Assembly: GCA_963642145.1 (NCBI GenBank) | Contig: CAVIFU010000040.1 | Location: 1 to 13,389, forward strand | Direction: 5' to 3' | From: Stercoripulliclostridium_A sp963642145 | Lineage (GTDB): Bacteria; Bacillota; Clostridia; Christensenellales; DTU072 | Length of the DNA: 13,389 bases | Shown here: piece by piece, positions 6,602 to 12,800 of the stretch | How positions within the stretch are numbered: position 1 is the stretch's first letter | Layout: the number at the start of each line of letters is the position of its first letter | The notes under the pieces: generated by a model | Seen by the model: only the letters and a program-made list of their open reading frames with translations | Databases searched by the model: none | What the model was told of the DNA's origin: nothing | Program-made: the position numbers and the translations under genes

Positions 6602-6644
6602 CTACCGTACGTCAGTACGCCTACGCTCCGTTTTCGCAAAAAAT
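6602..6644 (-). repeat. Inverted partial copy of the left-end repeat family
   Basis: The reverse complement matches 178-220 over 43 bases with one mismatch (G for A inside TTTTTTGCAAAAACG). It stops at the N gap, so the rest of this copy may be hidden in the gap. Confidence 0.9.
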
Positions 6645-6661
6645 CTACCCACTCTCTACCC

Positions 6662-6690
6662 CCGAACATTGCGCGTTTCATACTCTTGTA
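6662..6690 (+). repeat. 29-bp direct repeat, copy 1
   Basis: The sequence begins CCGAACATTGCGCGTTTCAT and is identical over 29 bases to 6804-6832. It contains CATAC-TCTT-GTATG when extended by two bases to 6692. Confidence 0.9.
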
Positions 6691-6694
6691 TGAT

Positions 6695-6786
6695 ATTTAC
6701 GTCGCCCGAAAAAGTATGTTTTCCGCTGAATTTATTTATTTTCGCTTTGAAAGTATAATTTATATTCTACTTCGGGCGACGTAAAT
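6695..6786. repeat. 16-bp inverted repeat of the second family (copies 2 and 3)
   Basis: ATTTACGTCGCCCGAA at 6695-6710 and its exact complement TTCGGGCGACGTAAAT at 6771-6786 enclose 60 AT-rich bases. Copy 3 shares an additional outer segment with copy 1 (to 6803). The layout resembles the terminal inverted repeats of a very small non-autonomous element, but no target-site duplication is clear. Confidence 0.75.
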
Positions 6787-6803
6787 CTGCCCGCTATACG
6801 CCT

Positions 6804-6832
6804 CCGAACATTGCGCGTTTCATACTCTTGTA
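6804..6832 (+). repeat. 29-bp direct repeat, copy 2
   Basis: Identical over 29 bases to 6662-6690, 142 bases away. It lies immediately outside copy 3 of the ATTTACGTCGCCCGAA repeat. Confidence 0.9.
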
Positions 6833-6889
6833 CTTATTCTGTCTCGTCTTCGTCCACTCGGTATATGTATCCGTATTTACGTCGTCTAC

Positions 6890-6946
6890 AAAAAACATAC
6901 CACGGAATGTAAAGAACCTGCTATCGGTTTTTTATTCCGTGGTATG
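6890..6946 (-). terminator. Intrinsic terminator after the GDPD lipoprotein gene
   Basis: On the minus strand, CATACCACGGAAT (6934-6946) pairs perfectly with ATTCCGTGGTATG (6896-6908). The inner AAAAAACC/GGTTCTTT pairs with one mismatch around a 7-base loop and a 2-base bulge. Six T residues follow (6890-6895). It sits about 110 bases after the GDPD stop codon. Confidence 0.85.
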
Positions 6947-7055
6947 CTTCTATTGGTTAATTTCAAGTTGTTTTTCCGTTTTTGGGTATATTCATTTATC
7001 GGAGATACTTGGAATAAACCGGTTTTGTTGCGTCGATATATTTACACCGCCTTAA

Positions 7056-7838
7056 CTATGCGCCGTAATAGTAGTTGGACGTAATGAAATCCGCGCCGTA
7101 CTTTGCGAACTTCTGCGCGTCGCTCCTCTCGTTGACCGTCCAAACTCCTACTTTAAGTCCCATTTTGTGTATTTTGTTGATTTTTGCGCGCGTCATGATG
7201 GCTTTGCTTGCCGAAACGTCGAACGTGGTCTCGCCGTACTTGCCGTTTAGGTATCGAGCAAGCAGTACGTTCTCCATGAAGAGTATCTGCCCGGAGCACT
7301 CGGGCGCCAACCGGCACATGAGGCGCAAAGCGTCTATGTGGAAAGATATAAAGGTGACCTTATCGCGCGAATAGTATTCGTCTACGGCTTGTATCACGGA
7401 TGCGGCTTGCTCTTCGTTGAGCTCCGTTTTGAGTTCGACGATGGCTTGCTTGTCGCCGGATTTACATATCTCGAGGTACTCGCGGAAGGTGCAAAGTTTG
7501 CCCTTTTTGCCGTCTTTTTCGAGCGTTAGCGCCAACAGTTCTTCCAAAGTATGGTCGACGATGGGCGTTAGCAGGTGTCCGAGAGGCCCCGCGTCGTGGG
7601 AGCACACGATATACCCGTCGGACGTGAAGCGGATATCGGTTTCTATGCCGTAGAATCCTTTTTCCGCGGCAGCGGAGTACGCCTCCGCGGTATTGTCGAG
7701 TTGTTCGGAGCTGAATCCGCGGTGCGCTATGAAGTTGACTCCTTCTACGGGTTTTCCGTTGTCTTTGCACGCGGTTAGCGTAAACGCGACGGTCAATACA
7801 ATAACCGCCGTCAAAATAATAGCTACTGACTTTTTCAT
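7056..7838 (-). CDS. Glycerophosphodiester phosphodiesterase family lipoprotein
   Basis: A 260-residue predicted lipoprotein. A Lys-initiated signal peptide and hydrophobic stretch end in LTAC with the lipobox Cys at residue 24. The mature part is a GDPD-type TIM barrel: AHRG (His39, Arg40), IETDIR with Glu66 and Asp68, SHDAG (His81), VELK around 134-137, VWTVN and ITSN near the end. These match the catalytic and metal-binding residues of enzymes that cleave glycerophosphodiesters to glycerol-3-phosphate and an alcohol. The usual ENT after HRG is DNT here. The true substrate, lipid headgroup or teichoic-acid related, cannot be told. AGAGGA precedes the ATG. The gene starts only 30 bases after the rpsR terminator with no clear promoter of its own, so read-through may drive it. 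Confidence 0.92.
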   Translation of the reverse strand: MKKSVAIILTAVIVLTVAFTLTACKDNGKPVEGVNFIAHRGFSSEQLDNTAEAYSAAAEKGFYGIETDIRFTSDGYIVCSHDAGPLGHLLTPIVDHTLEELLALTLEKDGKKGKLCTFREYLEICKSGDKQAIVELKTELNEEQAASVIQAVDEYYSRDKVTFISFHIDALRLMCRLAPECSGQILFMENVLLARYLNGKYGETTFDVSASKAIMTRAKINKIHKMGLKVGVWTVNERSDAQKFAKYGADFITSNYYYGA

Positions 7839-7868
7839 CCAATCCTCTATGGTACCTTGCGGTACAGC

Positions 7869-7895
7869 AAAAAAACGGACTGCCGAGCAGCCCGT
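7869..7895 (-). terminator. Intrinsic terminator of the rpsF-ssb-rpsR operon
   Basis: On the minus strand, ACGGGCTGC (7887-7895) pairs with GCAGTCCGT (7875-7883) across a 3-base loop, with one G-T pair. Seven T residues follow (7869-7875). It is 19 bases after the rpsR stop codon. Confidence 0.93.
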
Positions 7896-7913
7896 TCTTT
7901 GATTTACAAATAA

Positions 7914-8216
7914 CTAATCTGCCTTGTAGGGAAGCAGAGCCATGAATCTTGCTCTTTTGATTGCCGTTGCAAGGGCTCTTTGGTGCTTAACGCAAACGCC
8001 GCTCATTCTGCGAGGAAGGATCTTGCCTTTCTCTGCGATGTAACGGGTACGTTTTTCTCCGTCCTTGGTGGTACGGTCGGCGGTCTTTTCCATCTCTTTT
8101 ACGAGAGCGATGTAATCTATTTCGTCAACCTTGTTTACGCAAAAAGGACATACTTTCTTTTTGGGCGCGCGCTTTCCGCCTTGGGGGCGAGCGGGTCTAA
8201 CATCTTTCTTATCCAT
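7914..8216 (-). CDS. rpsR: 30S ribosomal protein S18 (Cys-type, with internal insertion)
   Basis: A 100-residue S18 that binds the small subunit next to S6. It contains the family blocks KVCPFC, GKILPRR, CVKHQR and AIKRARFMALLPY. CxxC (Cys23, Cys26) with CxxH (Cys75, His78) is the set of putative zinc ligands of the C-plus form, lost in B. subtilis S18. Compared with B. subtilis, the segment between IDY and GKILPRR is 15 residues longer (35 against 20, about residues 40-56, rich in Lys, Glu and Thr). That explains the length over the usual 75-80, together with the N-terminal extension. AAGGAG precedes the ATG. Confidence 0.96.
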   Translation of the reverse strand: MDKKDVRPARPQGGKRAPKKKVCPFCVNKVDEIDYIALVKEMEKTADRTTKDGEKRTRYIAEKGKILPRRMSGVCVKHQRALATAIKRARFMALLPYKAD

Positions 8217-8234
8217 TTTTTAACTCCTTTATAA

Positions 8235-8663
8235 TTAGAACGGGAGATCGTCGTCGTCCGAACCGATGGGGCGAGCGTCTTCTACCCTGGGTCTCCTCTG
8301 ATGCTGCACTTCCGGAATGTCGGCAAGATCTTCTCTGCCGTCTTCACTGCGCGTAGAGAGGAATTGTACCTCGTCAGCCACGATTTCCGTAACATATCTT
8401 CTGACGCCGTCGCGGTCGTCGTAGGTACGGGTTTGTACGGATCCGCATACGCCTACTTTGCTACCTTTTTTGAGGTGTTTGGCGCAGTTCTCCGCGGTAT
8501 TCCTCCAGCAAACTACGGGGAGGAAATCGGTTTGCTTGCTACCGTCGGCGGAGCTGTAAGAGCGATTTACGGCAACGGTGAATCTGCAAACTGCGATATT
8601 GGAGGGCGTGTACTGTTGTTCGGGATCTTTGGTAAGATTGCCGATAAGTATAACCTTGTTCAT
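8235..8663 (-). CDS. ssb: Single-stranded DNA-binding protein
   Basis: A 142-residue SSB that coats single-stranded DNA during replication and repair and recruits partner proteins through its acidic tip. It starts MNKVILIGNLTKDPE and continues as an OB fold with FTVAVNRSY, DFLPVVCWRNTAEN and KGSKVGVCGSVQTRTY. A low-complexity linker of Arg/Glu/Pro type follows, and the tail ends DDDDLPF, the standard C-terminal tip. The start is ATG 8663 because GGAGG lies just upstream and the family begins there; an in-frame ATG at 8681 would lie inside rpsF. It is 11 bases after rpsF, the conserved S6-SSB-S18 order. Confidence 0.96.
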   Translation of the reverse strand: MNKVILIGNLTKDPEQQYTPSNIAVCRFTVAVNRSYSSADGSKQTDFLPVVCWRNTAENCAKHLKKGSKVGVCGSVQTRTYDDRDGVRRYVTEIVADEVQFLSTRSEDGREDLADIPEVQHQRRPRVEDARPIGSDDDDLPF

Positions 8664-8674
8664 ATTGCCTCCGA

Positions 8675-8959
8675 TTAGCAAGCTTTGGTTATCAACTGAC
8701 GAACGACGTTATCATTGATACGCATTTGTCTGTCGATTTCTGCGGGAACGGTGGGATCTGCCTCGAATTGGACAAGAACATAGTATCCCTCGGTCTTGTA
8801 GTTGATGGGATACGCATACTTGCGGGTGCCCCATTTGTCAACCGTGCTGACCGATCCGCCGAGGGTTTCGATAAGGCCGGTGAATTTATCGACCACCGCG
8901 TCTTTAGCCTCGTCGTCAATACCGTTATCGATAATGAATAACAATTGGTATTTGTTCAT
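8675..8959 (-). CDS. rpsF: 30S ribosomal protein S6
   Basis: A 94-residue S6. It starts MNKYQLLFIIDNG and shows LGGSVSTVDKWGTRKYAYPI and GYYVLVQFEAD, followed by the typical late region RINDNVVRQLITK. S6 dimerises with S18 in the 30S platform. The start at 8959 is fixed by a strong AGGAGGT eight to nine bases upstream; the open frame extends to 9043, but that part is leader. It is the first gene of its operon, about 67 bases after the predicted transcription start. Confidence 0.97.
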   Translation of the reverse strand: MNKYQLLFIIDNGIDDEAKDAVVDKFTGLIETLGGSVSTVDKWGTRKYAYPINYKTEGYYVLVQFEADPTVPAEIDRQMRINDNVVRQLITKAC

Positions 8960-8980
8960 GATAGTATACCTCCTTCTGGA

Positions 8981-9003
8981 CTTATGGCTCCTCTCGGAGC
9001 AAG
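8981..9003 (-). promoter_or_regulatory. Leader hairpin of rpsF, candidate S6:S18 autoregulatory site
   Basis: On the transcript, GCTCC-GAGA-GGAGC (8987-9000) is a 5-bp stem with a GNRA tetraloop. It can be extended by CTT/AAG pairing across a CAT bulge. It contains a CCG triplet on the 5' side of the apex. Known S6:S18 leader motifs in bacteria are hairpins with a conserved CCG, so a regulatory role is plausible, but the match is not proven by eye. Confidence 0.4.
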
Positions 9004-9032
9004 GATTACGCTTAAAAGCGAAATGCTTAAAT

Positions 9033-9061
9033 ATTATAAGCATAAATCTCCGATTTGTAAA
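9033..9061 (-). promoter_or_regulatory. Sigma-A promoter for rpsF-ssb-rpsR
   Basis: On the minus strand, TTTACA (9056-9061) and TATAAT (9033-9038) are spaced by 17 bases. The predicted start is near 9026, ahead of the leader hairpin. Confidence 0.85.
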
Positions 9062-9114
9062 GCATTTTTTCTATTTTTGAGTTTAATTGTTAAAATAGTG
9101 GGTTAATTTTCGGC

Positions 9115-9160
9115 AAAATCCATGCGTAAAAACAAAATGTTGTTTTTACGCATGGATTTT
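9115..9160 (-). terminator. Perfect 21-bp terminator hairpin
   Basis: The arms 9115-9135 and 9140-9160 are exact complements with a 4-base loop (AATG on the plus strand). The arms end in A and T tracts on either side, so it could work in both directions. It sits 62 bases after the lipoprotein stop and before the rpsF promoter, so it closes the surface-protein transcript. Confidence 0.9.
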
Positions 9161-9222
9161 TATCGAGTTACATTTCGAGAAATTCGATAATGTATGTTTT
9201 TCCTGACTTATCCGACAACAAG

Positions 9223-9849
9223 TTAGTTATAGGTGTAGGACGCCTCCACGCTTGTTGCGGATTGAGTAGAATAAGAGATTTCGATACTCATAAGCGCCAT
9301 CGTGGTTTTGTTATATTTGACTACGATTTTTGCATTGTTACGCACCTCTGTTGACTGCATAAATGCCGCCGTATCGGTAATATCGGCTCTAAAAACATTA
9401 TTGCCGCTATTATCTGTCGTTTCTACCACGTTAGAAAAATATTCCTGCTTGAACACAAATACGTTTGCGCCTATTTTTTCAAACTCAGCGCTCACTGCGT
9501 CGCCGTTTATTTCCGTCACTTTGCCGTCTTTGACCTTTGCAGCGCCGGTTTTAACGGTTTTGTAATTTTCGGGAACGCTCCCGGAAGCAAGGTCAAACGT
9601 ATTGAGTTCTTCTATCGTGTACGAAATCGTCGATTGTCCGTCGCTCGTGCTTATTACGTACGTGTCTTTAAGCGTGTGTCCTTGCTTAGCCGTGGTTACG
9701 TTTACGGTTGCGTTGGCGTATTCTTTGGCAGTAAGCGTGTTAAGCGTTGCGTACACGTCTTGCGTTTCTTTTTTATTACAAGCGGTCACAAATATCGAAC
9801 TAACCGCCAAGATAATAACTACAGTGATAATTGCTATACGCTTTTTCAT
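9223..9849 (-). CDS. Predicted lipoprotein of unknown function
   Basis: A 208-residue protein beginning with a basic MKKR and a hydrophobic stretch ending VTAC, with the lipobox Cys at residue 24. The mature part is rich in Thr, Val, Ala and Asn and looks beta-stranded (alternating patterns such as TYVISTSDGQSTISYTIEEL). I do not recognise the family; it resembles the many small secreted lipoproteins of clostridia. GGGAGG (9857-9862) precedes the ATG. It begins 14 bases after the stop of the large surface protein, so they are one transcript. The membrane anchoring is well supported; a joint role with its neighbour is inference. Confidence 0.85.
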   Translation of the reverse strand: MKKRIAIITVVIILAVSSIFVTACNKKETQDVYATLNTLTAKEYANATVNVTTAKQGHTLKDTYVISTSDGQSTISYTIEELNTFDLASGSVPENYKTVKTGAAKVKDGKVTEINGDAVSAEFEKIGANVFVFKQEYFSNVVETTDNSGNNVFRADITDTAAFMQSTEVRNNAKIVVKYNKTTMALMSIEISYSTQSATSVEASYTYN

Positions 9850-9863
9850 TCCGACTGCCTCCC

Positions 9864-12800
9864 TTAGAACAACTTTCTCTTCAAAATGTACAGTAGCGCC
9901 GCAAATACGCTCATCGACGCCGCAAACGCATATACCGCGTCGCTTACCGCATTTCTATGCTCGTCGTTAATCGCGGTGACTTCTTCGTTATATCCGTCAA
10001 TCTCCGCGACCAGAGCCTCGTAGTCTTCGCTTGCGCGCGCTTTTTCTTCTTCGGTAAGCGTTGCGTAATACGATATAGCTTCCTTAATTGCGTTAAACCT
10101 CTCTTCGCCCGTTATTTCGGAAATCGCCGCGACCTTTTCCTTGAACACCAAAGGTCCTTGGCTCAATTTCGGAACGCTACGCGTCTCTTTCTTTTCGCAA
10201 TGAGAGCAAACTCGAGTTTCTACGCCTTCGGTATCATACGTCGGCTCGGTAGATATCTGCCACTCCCCGTACCTATGTCCGAGTGCAGGCGTTTCTTCCT
10301 GCGCAACGAGTACTTCGTTACATACCGAACAATGCTTGCCTTGGGTCTTACCTTTTGTAGTGCACGTTGCCGCTACAGCCTCGTCTATTACTTCGGTATG
10401 TCCGAGTGCCGCGATAGTATCCGTTTCGTAATGGTCGCAATTTTCGCAATCCCTACGCTTCAACCCCATATTCGTACAATCGGGAGTATTTACTTCATAC
10501 CACTCGCCGTAAACGTGTTCTCCGGTCGCGGTAATCGCTCGCATCTCAAGGGTATCTCCGCATAAAGCGCATTTAAGGGCTTCGATTCCGTCAATGCAAG
10601 ACGGAGCGATGGTCGTTTCCCATTCTCCGGCTTGGTGCGAACATTTAGATTGAACGCTCGCCGTGCCTACCAGCATGCTTTCGTCGGCAGACATAAGGGC
10701 TCCGCAATATTCACATTCATAGTAATATGCGCCCTTCCCCTCAAAGCCGAAAACCAATCTGAAAAATTCTTTTATCAGCTTCTTAATAAACGACAACGAG
10801 GTCTTTACTTTCTTGTATTTGTGTGCCGACAACGGAATTTCCTCGATATATTTTTCGTGGCAAACGCTACATTCGTAGGTCATTTCGCCTGTTTCGGTAC
10901 AAGTCGCGTCTTTTGTAACGTACGACGTAAAGTTGTGCCCGGTGCGAGGCAATTCCGCCGTTTCCGCTTCTTCGCAGACGGAACAGGTACGATATCTCGA
11001 ACCTTCCTGCTTACAGTTAGGCGCAACGTCTATCGTCCATTCTCCGAAAGTATGTCCTTTGGCGTTTACGAAATTATCCTTATATGCTTCTCCGCAAACG
11101 GAACACGTATGCAAGGTATATCCCTGCTCCGTGCAAGTAGGATCTATTACGCTATCAACGTAACTATGCGCACCTCCGATATGTTCCCATTCGGCGTAGA
11201 AACGTATATCGCGCATAACAAGCATGCCCGCGACGTAATTTTTCCATCCAAGGAAGGTGTAGCCCGTTTTGGTCGGATCATCGGGAAGAATTACTTCTTC
11301 ATTATAGGCGGATTGATAGGAAGATATCACCGTAACGCCGTCTTTGTCTATAAATTCAACTAAATACCGCGCGTCTTCTCCGATAATTACCGCTTTTGCG
11401 TCGATACCGCTCATCAACGTAGCGGGGAGGCTGTCCGCAATGCCGTCTCCGTCGATATCCCATCCGATAAATCTATATTTTTCTTCTCCGCTTTCGGGAA
11501 TCTGTACAACCGGCGGTTTGATGACTTCGGATTCGGTGTAATAATCTACGTCGATTATTTCTCCCGAAGCTTCGCGCCAAATGACCCGCGACCATTCGCC
11601 CTTATAGAAAACTTTGTTACCGTTATTCCAGCCTTTGTATTGTTCATCCCACGGGCATTCTTCTTTCGCCTTGTCTACGAAAATACGCACGCCGGTAATA
11701 CCTTCGAAATAATTCGCGCTCACAACGTCGCAATCGGATAAGAGCACGACGTTTTTAAGCGTAAGCGGCAAACTGTCGGCAGAATTTCCCCAGCAGTAGT
11801 ATATTCGTGAGTACCATGAAGGCAAATCCTGCAAAACAAGCGTTTCGATATTCGTCGTCTTTGACAAAGGATTTCGAGAAGATCCGACGCTCGCTCCCGA
11901 AACAACCGCTTGCTTTAAGAGATAGCATTCATTAAACGACGCACCTCTCGCAACGCAAGAAATCTTACGATCCGACAGCATATATTCTGTTTCTTTGTCA
12001 ACGGCAATTAAAGCATTGCCTATGTATAGACATCCGTCTTCCCAATTATTCGTATCGTTATAGTATGCGGTACCATCGAACGCATAAGAGCCGATACTCG
12101 TCACGCTGTCGGGGATGGTAACGCTCGTCAAACTGCGGCACTGATCGAACGCATAATCGCCGATACTCGTTACGCTATCCGGTATTGTTATGCTCGTTAG
12201 ACTGCGGCAACCCTCGAACGCATAATCGCCGATACTCGTCACGCTGTCGGGTATGGTTATGCTCGTGAGACTGCTGCAATAGGAGAACGCCCAACCTCCG
12301 ATACTCGTTACGCCCTCGGGGATCGTTATGCTCGTTAGACTGCTGCAACCGGAGAACGCATATGAGCCGATGCTTGTAAGCGTAGAAGGTATGATTACTT
12401 TTCGTCCGCCACGGAATCGATAAATCTCATACGAGTTACCGTTGATATCCTCGGGCAGAGTAATCTCTTCTTCGTTCCCGATGTAAGCGTACAATGTGTA
12501 TTTACCGCTTTCTAAACCGAAGCGGAAGCCGTCGACAGTGTCAACATAAGTAAATTCTCCGTTTTTATACGTTTTACTTCCGTCTTTACTTACAAGAACT
12601 TTTGCATATTGTGCAACTCTACCATAAGCGTCAGAGCCTAATTCAATAGGTAGATCGCTATTATTTATTACTTCATAAAGACTGTTACAATACTCGAACG
12701 CAGAAGAGCCGATACTTATCACACTATCGGGGATTATTATTCTCATCAGATCGCTACAACCGGAGAACGCAGAAGAGCCGATACTTGTTAATTGACTGTT

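Larger units (their letters stand above)
6379..7055. other. Gene-free region: promoter, N gap, repeats, terminator
   Basis: No coding sequence is supported here. From low to high coordinates it contains the rpmH leader and promoter, a repeat copy at 6480-6548, the N gap (6549-6601), a fragment of the left-end repeat family (6602-6644), further repeats to 6832, and the GDPD terminator (6890-6946). The AT-rich remainder (6947-7055) shows nothing recognisable. Open frames across this region either run through the Ns or overlap the terminator. Confidence 0.85.

Noticed and set aside
6379..6784. Open frames running through the N gap
   Set aside because: They exist only because N codons are read as X; the sequence is repeat DNA and promoter.
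6828..7055. 75-codon plus-strand hydrophobic open frame
   Set aside because: Covers the terminator hairpin; no ribosome binding site and no family resemblance.
6369..7055. oriC with DnaA boxes upstream of rpmH
   Set aside because: No TTATCCACA or close variant seen; the best matches have two mismatches and lie in the 18-bp tandem repeat.
8664..8681. Longer ssb start (MLIGGN extension)
   Set aside because: The GGAGG site falls inside the extension and positions the ATG at 8663; SSB proteins begin MNKV.
8960..9043. Longer rpsF start
   Set aside because: Covers the leader hairpin and the ribosome binding site and extends upstream of the predicted transcription start.
9864..9960. Sortase anchor at the C-terminus of the surface protein
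   Set aside because: No LPxTG-like motif before the hydrophobic segment; only a membrane segment with a basic tail.
9957..11363. Two long plus-strand open frames (9957-10565 and 10632-11363)
   Set aside because: Antisense to the Cys-rich part of the surface protein; no recognisable domains.
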